Positions 53,773 to 61,762 of a stretch of DNA of 64,000 nt are shown here, one piece after another. The notes under the pieces were generated by a model that saw only the letters and a list, made by a program, of their open reading frames with translations, was not told the origin of the DNA and made no database searches. Position 1 is the first letter of the stretch; each line of letters begins with the position of its first letter. Origin of the DNA: Porphyrobacter sp. IPPAS B-1204 (GTDB lineage Bacteria > Pseudomonadota > Alphaproteobacteria > Sphingomonadales > Sphingomonadaceae). The translations under genes and the position numbers were made by a program. The stretch lies in contig RHGM01000003.1 of assembly GCA_003724185.1 (NCBI GenBank), positions 310,001-374,000 on the forward strand. Direction: 5' to 3'.

Positions 53773-55431
53773 TTACCGGGCAGCAGCGCCTGCGTGACAA
53801 CTGCGGGCCTCGGCAGCGCCGAGGCTTAGCGCCACGGCTTCGGCAATCTTGATACCATCCACCGCCGCCGACAGGATGCCCCCGGCATAACCGGCCCCCT
53901 CGCCCGCAGGGAACAGCCCCGCCGTGTTCAGGCTTTGAAAATCCTTGCCGCGGGTGAAACGGACCGGTGATGACGTGCGGGTTTCGACGCCGGTCATCAA
54001 CACATTGGGGTGATCATAGCCCGGGATCTGTCGGCCGAAAACGGGCAGCGCCTCCCGCATCGCGGTCACAGCATAATCGGGCAGGCATTGCGCCAGATCG
54101 GTCATATGCACCCCGGGCTTGTAGGATGGTGTCACCGAACCAAGCGCCTCCGAGGGGCGCCCGGCGAGAAAGTCTCCCAGTCTTTGCGCGGGAGCCTTGT
54201 AGCTCGATCCGCCGGCAACATAGGCCATCGATTCCCAATGACGTTGCAGCGCGATCCCGGCGAGCGGATCGCCGGGGAAGTCCCGCGCCGGATCAATCGC
54301 GACAACAAGGCCCGAGTTGGCGTTACGCTCGTTGCGCGAATACTGGCTCATGCCGTTGGTGGCGACGCGCCCTTCCTCGGATGTCGCGGCGACGACCGTG
54401 CCGCCCGGGCACATGCAGAAGCTGTAGACTGTGCGATCATTCTTGCAGTGGTGCGAGATGTGATACTCGGCCGCGCCTAGGATCTTGTTGCCGGCATCAA
54501 TGCCGAACCGCGACTTGTCGATCCACGACTGCGGATGTTCGATCCTGACCCCGATCGAAAACGGCTTGGCCTCGACATGGACTCCGGCGGCATGGAGCAT
54601 GGCAAACGTGTCGCGCGCGCTGTGACCGATGGCGAGCACGACATGGTCTGCCTCCAGATACTCGCCAGTGCTCAGATGGAGCCCGCGAACGCGGCGATTC
54701 CCTTGGGCATCGGTGGTGATATCAATGCCATCGACCCGGTTCGAGAAGCGATATCTTCCGCCGAGCGCCTCGATGCTCTTGCGCATGCTCTCGACCATCG
54801 TCACCAGCCGGAAGGTTCCGATATGCGGATGCGCCTCGGTGAGGATTTCGGACGGCGCGCCGGCCTTCACGAATTCGGTCAGCACCTTGCGGTCGCGGTT
54901 GTTCGGATCCTTGATCCGGCTGTAGAGCTTCCCATCGGAAAATGTGCCCGCGCCGCCTTCGCCGAACTGGGCGTTGGATTCCGGGTTGAGCACCCCCTGT
55001 CGCCACAGCCCCCAGGTGTCCTTGGTCCGCTCACGAACCACTTTCCCCCGGTCAAGGATGATCGGGCGGAACCCCATCTGGGCGAGGATCAGGCCCGCAA
55101 ACAGCCCGCATGGCCCCGCTCCGATAACGATGGGCCGTTTGTGCGTGCCCCCTTCGGGCGCGGTGGCAACCAGATGGTAGCGCGGGTCGGGGGCGGGAAA
55201 GACGTTACGATCCTTGCGGAAGCGCTGGAGCACCGCCGCCTCGTTCTTCACGTTCACATCGACCGAATAGACCAGCTGAATGTTCGTCTTGTCGCGCGCA
55301 TCATGGCCGCGGCGGGCCACGACAAAACGAACCAGATCGCGCGGGGTGATCCGCAGCCGCTTGCAGATCGCAGCAGGCAGGGCCTCATCCGGATGATGGA
55401 GCGGCAGGGTCAGTTCGGTGATGCGCAGCAT
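53773..55431 (-). CDS. FAD-dependent dehydrogenase (COG2509-like)
   Basis: A 552-residue flavoprotein with an N-terminal ~90-residue lead domain and the dinucleotide motif VIGAGPCGLFAGL. Other conserved parts are QFGEGGAGTFSDGKLYSR, VLAIGHSARDTF, SFCMCPGGTVVAATSE and GEGAGYAGGILSAAVDG. This belongs to the widespread, uncharacterised FAD-dependent dehydrogenases. It is divergent from the carboxylesterase gene. Confidence 0.88.
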   Translation of the reverse strand: MLRITELTLPLHHPDEALPAAICKRLRITPRDLVRFVVARRGHDARDKTNIQLVYSVDVNVKNEAAVLQRFRKDRNVFPAPDPRYHLVATAPEGGTHKRPIVIGAGPCGLFAGLILAQMGFRPIILDRGKVVRERTKDTWGLWRQGVLNPESNAQFGEGGAGTFSDGKLYSRIKDPNNRDRKVLTEFVKAGAPSEILTEAHPHIGTFRLVTMVESMRKSIEALGGRYRFSNRVDGIDITTDAQGNRRVRGLHLSTGEYLEADHVVLAIGHSARDTFAMLHAAGVHVEAKPFSIGVRIEHPQSWIDKSRFGIDAGNKILGAAEYHISHHCKNDRTVYSFCMCPGGTVVAATSEEGRVATNGMSQYSRNERNANSGLVVAIDPARDFPGDPLAGIALQRHWESMAYVAGGSSYKAPAQRLGDFLAGRPSEALGSVTPSYKPGVHMTDLAQCLPDYAVTAMREALPVFGRQIPGYDHPNVLMTGVETRTSSPVRFTRGKDFQSLNTAGLFPAGEGAGYAGGILSAAVDGIKIAEAVALSLGAAEARSCHAGAAAR

Positions 55432-55553
55432 GGTGCATGCATTAGAGAGTCATGGCGCGGGTTGCCAATCGCTCATATGCCGTCAGCCGCAAACTTGCTG
55501 CGGCACATCGCCAACGAACACGCGGTTTTCAAAAAACAGGAAAGACCAATTCA

Positions 55554-56213
55554 TTGTCGAAGATTGTCAATGGCGCCAGCCTGAAGCCGCGCTCCGGAGC
55601 GCGGCCGCGGAACATCGTGCTGTTCCTCCACGGCTTTGGTTCAAGCGGAACCGACATGATTGCGCTTGCGCCCCACTGGCAGGACGCGCTTCCCGATACG
55701 CTGTTCCTTGCACCCCACGCACCCCAGCGGTGCGGGATGATGGGCATGGGCTATCAGTGGTGGGGTTTGTCAGGATTTGCGCCGTCGGCCCTGGCGGCGG
55801 GTGCAGCATCTGCGGCGCCTGCGATTGACGCCTTTATTGATCGCAAGCTGGCCGAGTATGATCTGACAGAGGCGGATCTGGCGCTGGTCGGCTTCAGCCA
55901 GGGCACGATGATGGCTTTGCATATCGGGCTGCGCCGACCGCGAGCGGTTGCTGCCGTGGTAGGCTATTCGGGAATGCTCACCGCAACGACAGGGCTTGCA
56001 CACGGTGAATTGGCAAAGCCACCCGTGTTGCTGGTGCACGGCACGGCTGATCCGGTTGTACCGATTGCGGCGCTGCATATGGCAGAAAGCGAGCTCAAAC
56101 GGCTTGGTGTCGAGGTCACGACACACATATCCCACGGGATACCTCACAGCGTGGATCCCGTTGGCTTGCGCCTCGGGCGGGACTTTGTGGCCAAGGCTTT
56201 TTCAGGCCATTGA
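55554..56213 (+). CDS. Phospholipase/carboxylesterase (COG0400)
   Basis: A 219-residue serine hydrolase from the TTG at 55554. The family N-terminus (IVNGASLKPRSG) and FLHGFGSSGTDM follow directly. Nucleophile elbow GFSQGT, acid in HGTADPVVP and histidine in GIPHSVDP complete the triad. An in-frame ATG at 55452 would add a basic stretch with no family similarity, so the later start is preferred but not certain. Substrate unknown. Confidence 0.82.
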   Translation: MSKIVNGASLKPRSGARPRNIVLFLHGFGSSGTDMIALAPHWQDALPDTLFLAPHAPQRCGMMGMGYQWWGLSGFAPSALAAGAASAAPAIDAFIDRKLAEYDLTEADLALVGFSQGTMMALHIGLRRPRAVAAVVGYSGMLTATTGLAHGELAKPPVLLVHGTADPVVPIAALHMAESELKRLGVEVTTHISHGIPHSVDPVGLRLGRDFVAKAFSGH

Positions 56214-56264
56214 CGACACGGCGCGCCGCCAGAGATATCGCTGATTCTGGGCACGAGCAGGCCA

Positions 56265-56948
56265 TCACCCCTCGTCGGCGAAGGTCACCTGCGCGGCATC
56301 GGTGACGTGCACCCAGACCTGATAATAGCCCACCTCGTGCTCGCCATAGAAGTTTGCGAGCGGTTTGGGGGTGCCGATCGGAGAATCGATCCAGTTCCGG
56401 CGCACTTCGCCCTCGACGATGATGCGCCGCCCGCCGAGCCGCTGCATCATCGTGAACATGTTGAGATCGGGCACCGCCTCGCCATAGCAAGCCTTCACGG
56501 TGATCTGCCCGTCGATCACATCGGCGCCGCCGCAGCTGCGCGCACGCCGCAGAAGCGCGTGCAGGGCATCGGGTTCGAAGGCGATGGTCAGCGTCCCGAG
56601 CGTGGCATAATCGCGCCGCGAATTGACGAACATCATCGTGCCAAGCTGGCCCTGGAAGCTCTGCCCGCCGCCCTGAATATCGAGCAGGAAACGCCCGGTG
56701 CGGCCCTCGCCCTCCGCCGCTGCGAGGGCCATCGCGGTCGCCTCGCCCGGCGTGATGCAGCCGGTTTCGCAGTCGGCCAACGCGGGGCGCGCGGCCTTCA
56801 GCGAAGCGTCGGCATCGGCAAGGGTAGCAAGGTGAGCGGCCAGCTGCGGATCAATGGCCGCATCATCGGCATGGACCGGAACGCCGATGAGCGGCGCGAA
56901 AGCGAGCAGTGTGACCGCCCCGCACCGCACAGCCTTTTTCCCTAGCAT
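56265..56948 (-). CDS. Secreted protein of unknown function
   Basis: A 227-residue protein with signal peptide (cleavage after VHA, about residue 27). The mature protein has two close cysteines (DCETGCI) and two more later (SCGGAD, KACYGE), probably disulfides. The second half is beta-rich. No family recognised. It lies 68 bp after accA on the same strand but need not be functionally linked. Confidence 0.7.
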   Translation of the reverse strand: MLGKKAVRCGAVTLLAFAPLIGVPVHADDAAIDPQLAAHLATLADADASLKAARPALADCETGCITPGEATAMALAAAEGEGRTGRFLLDIQGGGQSFQGQLGTMMFVNSRRDYATLGTLTIAFEPDALHALLRRARSCGGADVIDGQITVKACYGEAVPDLNMFTMMQRLGGRRIIVEGEVRRNWIDSPIGTPKPLANFYGEHEVGYYQVWVHVTDAAQVTFADEG

Positions 56949-57016
56949 CGTGAAGCCCTGCGCATCGCCTGGCACCCTTTGCGAGGTGCCCTGAACCACG
57001 CGTGAATCTTTCGTGC

Positions 57017-57943
57017 CTAACCCAGCCGGAGAAAGAACTCCTCTCGTTCGCGGCGCAGTTCGGCGGGCGTCATCGCTGTCAGTGCGGCGAGTTCGGCGCG
57101 CAGCGCCAGCGTCAAACGCTTGACCGTCTCGGCGTGATCGCGGTGTGCCCCGCCCCGTGGTTCATAGACGATGCGGTGGATCACGCCGAGCTTCAGTAAG
57201 TCCCCCGCAGTCACCCGCATGGCCTCGGCAGCGGTGGCCGCCTGCGCGGCGCTGCGCCACAGGATCGAAGCGCAGCCTTCGGGGCTGATCACCGAATAGA
57301 CCGCGTGTTCCAGCATCAGCACCCGGTTCGCCGCCGCCAGCGCCACCGCCCCGCCCGATCCGCCTTCGCCGATGATCACCGCAATCAGCGGCACGCCCAG
57401 CGCAAGGCACGCCTCGGTCGAACGGGCGATGGCTTCGGCCTGCCCGCGCGCTTCGGCATCGATGCCGGGGAAGGCACCGGGGGTATCGACCAACGTGACC
57501 ACGGGAAGGCCAAAGCGGTCCGCAAGTTCCATCAGCCGGATCGCCTTGCGGTAGCCTTCGGGCCGGGCCATGCCGAAATTGTGCTTCAGCCGCCCGGGCG
57601 TGTCTTCGCCCTTCACGTGGCCGATCACCACCACCTTGCGGCCTTCGAACCGCGCAAAGCCGCCGATGATCGCCTGATCATCGCCGAACACGCGGTCGCC
57701 TGCGATGGGCAGGAAGCCCTCGAACAATCCCGCGACCAGCTTTTCAAAGCGAGGTCGCTGGGGGTGGCGGGCCACCAGCGTGCGCTCCCACGGGGTGAGC
57801 CGGGCGTAGGTGTCGGCCAGCAGACGCTCGGCCCGCTCGGCCAGCATCCGCGCCTCGGCCACGCCTTCGGGGAGCGCCGCCAGTTCGGCAACGTGCCGGT
57901 CCAGCGCCTCGATCGGCTTTTCGAAAGGCAGGTACTGGATCAT
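57017..57943 (-). CDS. accA: Acetyl-CoA carboxylase carboxyltransferase subunit alpha
   Basis: A 308-residue AccA. It forms the carboxyltransferase with AccD, transferring CO2 from biotin to acetyl-CoA to make malonyl-CoA. Signatures are YLPFEKPIEAL at the start, ARHPQRPRFEKLVAGL, the LKHNFGMARPEGYRKA loop and GEGGSGGAVALAAANRVLM. It begins 16 bp after the malonyl-CoA reductase stop on the same strand, so they are almost certainly co-transcribed. Whether this is the sole accA or a pathway-dedicated copy cannot be known from the window. Confidence 0.94.
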   Translation of the reverse strand: MIQYLPFEKPIEALDRHVAELAALPEGVAEARMLAERAERLLADTYARLTPWERTLVARHPQRPRFEKLVAGLFEGFLPIAGDRVFGDDQAIIGGFARFEGRKVVVIGHVKGEDTPGRLKHNFGMARPEGYRKAIRLMELADRFGLPVVTLVDTPGAFPGIDAEARGQAEAIARSTEACLALGVPLIAVIIGEGGSGGAVALAAANRVLMLEHAVYSVISPEGCASILWRSAAQAATAAEAMRVTAGDLLKLGVIHRIVYEPRGGAHRDHAETVKRLTLALRAELAALTAMTPAELRREREEFFLRLG

Positions 57944-57959
57944 CCCCCCGCGATGCCCC

Positions 57960-60900
57960 TCAGACCGTCATCGACATGCCGCGATAGATCCGCGCACGAT
58001 AGCGCGAATCCTCGGCGTCGGGCAGCGGCGCACCAACCAGCAGTACGGCGCGGGCGAAGCGGCGCACCTCTTCCAGATGCTCGTCGAGATCGCGTGGTTC
58101 CTCGGATTGCACGCGGCGGGTGAGGTTGATCTGGTTGACCGGCACATCATGCACCAACCGCTCGTTCTCCACGGCGAGAGTCGCGGTGAAGGCGTGCAGC
58201 GTGGTCTTGATGAAGTTCGCCAGCGCGAAGGCCGGGGACTTGTCGCCCATCGGCACATCGGGGCTGGTCAGCACCAGCTGGCAATCATCATACAGCGATG
58301 CGCGGCGGGAAACGCGGAAGTGATGGGTGAGGTTGTCGGCCACCACGGTGCGGAACTCCTCCGGGGTGAGCGGATCGTCCTGACCGAACAGCTTGCCGGG
58401 AAGCGCGGCGAACGGTGTCGAGAGGATCGTGGTCGGCTTGCCCCAAGCCATCAGCGCCTCGTCCATCGCGGCTTCGATATCGGTGGTCTTGACCAGGGAT
58501 GTGAGCGAGGCGGCGGTGTCGGGATCAAGCTGCGACTTGATCGCCTCGAAGCCTTCGGCGGTGCGGGTGATCAGCACCACGTTGGCGGCATGGCAATCCT
58601 CGATGAAGGCGCGCGCGGTTTCGGCGAGGTAATCGACGAGATGTTCGCCGATGATCCACACCGTCTTGCCGCGCATCTGGTCAAGCCGTTCCTGCTTGGG
58701 CGAGCCGAACAGTTCGCGCTCAGTGGTGGAGCGTTCCACGCTGAGCCCGCCCGAGGGCATGAAGGTCTCGCCGGAAACCGCACGATCGGCAAGGAAGAAC
58801 ACTGTTGCCTGGGCCACGTCATGCTCGGTCGGCATCTTGCCGAGATAGAGCTTGGACAGCACCCCGGTGCCGACCTTCTTGGCCTCGACCGCGATCTTGT
58901 CGGCGGGGAGGAAGGGCGCGTCTTCCGGCGGCACGCGCAGCAGCCAGTCGGCGTCGGCCGCGGGCGTGGCCGGGCGGTCGTTCCACTCGGGCGCGTCAAG
59001 GAACAGCCCCGCCTGCCGCAGACGCGACACCAGCGCGGCGGCGATGGTGGGGGTGAGCAGATACTGGTCCCAAGTGCAGGCCCCATCGCCCTCGCGCGCG
59101 CAGGCCAGCGCCAACTCGCGCAGTTCGCGCGGGTTGTTGGTGTCGTGGCTCATCTTGGTGGTGTCATTGCGGGCAAGCCGCGCCAGCACCGCCTCGACCC
59201 GCACCCCGCGCCGGATCGCCTTGATCGCGGCGGCGTGGACGGCGTTGAGCCGCTTGTTTTCAAGGATCAGCTTGCCGCGCCGTTCGAACAGGCCCGGCTT
59301 GCCGCCGGTGCCCGACAGGCGGTCGCCATCCACCGGGCCCGGCGCGATCGCGTTGAACTGGACTTCGGGGCCGAGGTAACGCGCCATCGATTCAACCATC
59401 GCACGCTGGCCGGCCTTGGACACGGCGTAATCCGCACGGTTCGGGTAAGCCACCGCAAGATATTTCTCGCCGCCGAAATAGGACGAGACGTTGAGGATGT
59501 AGCCCGATCCTTGCGCCTTCATCAGCGGCGCGACGTGATGCATCAGGAAGTAATTCGACACGAGGTTGGCATCGAGCGTGTAGTTCCACGCGTCCACGCC
59601 CATGTCGACGACCATGTCCTCCGCACCTGCGACGCCCGCGTTGTTGATGAGGTAGTCGATCCGCCCGAAGGCCTTGAGCGTAGCGTCGACGGCGCCTTTC
59701 AGGCTCTCGAAATTGCTGACGTCCACGTTGGCGAGGGTCTGCACCCGGCGCTCGACACCGGCAAAGCCGATGTCCTCAAGCTCGGAGACGATCCGCGCCC
59801 GCGCCACCGCCAGCTCGCTTTCGCGCCGGGCGACCATCATCACCTTGCCGCCTGCAAGCGCGAGCAGCCGCGCGACCTGTCCGCCGATCCCGGCCGAACC
59901 GCCGGTGATCAGCGCCACCTTGCCCAGATGCAGCCCGGTGATGTTCTCGCTGAAGCCCGGCATCGCCTTGCGCGCCCCGGTCGCCTCGCCGATGTTCGAC
60001 GGGACGTAGAGCGTGATTTCGCCGAGCTTGCTTTCCTTCAGCAGAATGCGCGCTGCGTGGCCTGCGGTGAAGCGGATGTTCTCCGCTTCGGTGTTGGTGA
60101 AGCGCACGATCTGGTTGCCCCACTCGGCCTGACGACGGCGGCCATGGGCGGTGTCGATCTCGCTCTCGTCGCGCCAGATGCGGATGAGCTGTTCGGTCGC
60201 GGCGCGCAGGATGTGGCCGTAGATGTCGCCCTTCCCGTCGCTGGCATGGCTCACGAACACGAAGCGCGGCGGTTGCAGCAGGTTGTCGTGCCGCTTCCAG
60301 TAACGGCTGAGGGTGCGGGCGAGCGCCATGTTGCCTGCCAATTCGGCGTCCATCAGCGCCTCAATGACGCTGTCATCCGCTTCGGTGATCGCGCCTGCCA
60401 GTTCGCCTGCGCTCAAGGCGGGCAGGAACAGCGCGCCGCTGACGGGGGTGCCGCCCTTGGTGTAATCCTCCAGCGCCTCTTCCATCCCTGCCGGGTCTTT
60501 CCGGCTGAAGCGGATGATCGCGAGCTTGTCCGAAAGGCCCAGCGCCTTGCAGCGCTTTTCGGCGATGGCAACGTCGGCAGCGCGTGGCAGGCCGAGCACG
60601 ACCTCGGCCCCGCAGGCCAACTGCACCTGCGCGATTTCCAGCGCCTCTTCGAAATTGTCGCCTGCCGCGATCAGCACGGCAAGGCCCGTGCCGTCCATCG
60701 AACGCATGGTGGGACGTGCAAGGTAGGTGGAGCGCTGCTCCTTGCGCACGCTCATCCCGTGGGTAACTTCGAAATCATGGCCGTTGTAAGCCGCGCTCTC
60801 GTCACTGCCGAGGAAAACGCAGGTGGTGGCGATATCGGTCGGCGTGGGGAAGGTCTTGGCCTTGTCGTTTCCGCCCGTCGCCCGCTCAAGGCTCATCATG

Positions 60901-61658
60901 TCGAAGAACTGCGTGGCGGTGGTGCCGGCTGCATCGCCGCGCGCGGTGTCCATCGCGGCAAAGACGTTGCGGATGCGCTCGCTCTCGATCGGGCCGGGGT
61001 AGACGAGGTTGACGCGGATGCCCTTGGGGCCAAGCTCCAGCGACAATTCGCGGCTCCACGCGTTCATCGCTGCCTTCGGGACGACATAGGCCGCGCGCGC
61101 ATAATAGGGCGTGCGGCTGAAAATGGTCGACACGTTGATGATCGAGCCGCCTTCGGGGATGTGTTCGGCGGCAACGCGGGCGACATTCCAGGCGACGCCG
61201 AAGATGTTGCGCAGCGCATCGCCCACGGTCTCGCTGTCGGTCGAGCCCTGCTTCTGGAGCGCGGCGAGTTCTTCCCCCGACAGCGGCAGGTTTTCGATCG
61301 GTTGCTTGGGCCCGGCGCTACCGGCGTTGTTCACCAGAATGTCGATCCGCCCGAACTGCTTGACCACCTCGGCAATCGCGGCGCGCACCGAGGCGATGTC
61401 TCCGCCGTCCAATGCCACGGTCGCCAGCCGCGCCGGGTCTGCACCGGTCGCCTTGAGCAGCGCCTCGGCGGCGGCCTTGGTGCGATCAGGCGTGCGGCCC
61501 GTCATCACCACGGTTGCGCCTTCTGCAAGGTAATGGGTGACGATGTGCCCGCCCAGATTGCCCGCAGCGCCGGTGACGACGGCGATCTTGCCCGCCAGAC
61601 GGCCCGGAACATCGCCTTGCAGAGCGGGCGCAGCAGCAACGGCCTTCGACTTAGCCAT
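57960..61658 (-). CDS. mcr: Malonyl-CoA reductase, bifunctional (3-hydroxypropionate forming)
   Basis: A 1232-residue protein with two SDR halves, matching the ~1220-residue Mcr of Chloroflexus. N-terminal SDR (about 20-310): TGAAGNLGG (29-37), S177, Y191 and K195; in the family this half reduces malonate semialdehyde to 3-hydroxypropionate. C-terminal SDR (about 575-840): TGGSAGIGG (585-593), S725, Y744, K748; this half reduces malonyl-CoA to malonate semialdehyde, followed by a third SDR-like, non-classical region to 1232. Both half-sites are intact, with NADPH the expected donor. RBS GGAGAG. It lies between propionyl-CoA synthase and accA, supporting the assignment. Confidence 0.93.
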   Translation of the reverse strand: MAKSKAVAAAPALQGDVPGRLAGKIAVVTGAAGNLGGHIVTHYLAEGATVVMTGRTPDRTKAAAEALLKATGADPARLATVALDGGDIASVRAAIAEVVKQFGRIDILVNNAGSAGPKQPIENLPLSGEELAALQKQGSTDSETVGDALRNIFGVAWNVARVAAEHIPEGGSIINVSTIFSRTPYYARAAYVVPKAAMNAWSRELSLELGPKGIRVNLVYPGPIESERIRNVFAAMDTARGDAAGTTATQFFDMMSLERATGGNDKAKTFPTPTDIATTCVFLGSDESAAYNGHDFEVTHGMSVRKEQRSTYLARPTMRSMDGTGLAVLIAAGDNFEEALEIAQVQLACGAEVVLGLPRAADVAIAEKRCKALGLSDKLAIIRFSRKDPAGMEEALEDYTKGGTPVSGALFLPALSAGELAGAITEADDSVIEALMDAELAGNMALARTLSRYWKRHDNLLQPPRFVFVSHASDGKGDIYGHILRAATEQLIRIWRDESEIDTAHGRRRQAEWGNQIVRFTNTEAENIRFTAGHAARILLKESKLGEITLYVPSNIGEATGARKAMPGFSENITGLHLGKVALITGGSAGIGGQVARLLALAGGKVMMVARRESELAVARARIVSELEDIGFAGVERRVQTLANVDVSNFESLKGAVDATLKAFGRIDYLINNAGVAGAEDMVVDMGVDAWNYTLDANLVSNYFLMHHVAPLMKAQGSGYILNVSSYFGGEKYLAVAYPNRADYAVSKAGQRAMVESMARYLGPEVQFNAIAPGPVDGDRLSGTGGKPGLFERRGKLILENKRLNAVHAAAIKAIRRGVRVEAVLARLARNDTTKMSHDTNNPRELRELALACAREGDGACTWDQYLLTPTIAAALVSRLRQAGLFLDAPEWNDRPATPAADADWLLRVPPEDAPFLPADKIAVEAKKVGTGVLSKLYLGKMPTEHDVAQATVFFLADRAVSGETFMPSGGLSVERSTTERELFGSPKQERLDQMRGKTVWIIGEHLVDYLAETARAFIEDCHAANVVLITRTAEGFEAIKSQLDPDTAASLTSLVKTTDIEAAMDEALMAWGKPTTILSTPFAALPGKLFGQDDPLTPEEFRTVVADNLTHHFRVSRRASLYDDCQLVLTSPDVPMGDKSPAFALANFIKTTLHAFTATLAVENERLVHDVPVNQINLTRRVQSEEPRDLDEHLEEVRRFARAVLLVGAPLPDAEDSRYRARIYRGMSMTV

Positions 61659-61681
61659 AGAACTCTCCTCACAGAATTACC

Positions 61682-61698
61682 GCGAAGCCGTGCTTCGC
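61682..61698 (-). other. Inverted repeat between pcs and mcr
   Basis: GCGAAGC, a 3-nt CGT and GCTTCGC form a perfect 7-bp stem 24 bp upstream of the mcr start, in the 104-bp gap after pcs. It may be an mRNA processing or stability hairpin or an attenuator; no T-run follows. Confidence 0.4.
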
Positions 61699-61762
61699 TT
61701 TGTGTTTCGTTCAAACCCTGGGGAGGAGAGCTAAGAACGTTTCAAAAATCGCAACGCACGTG

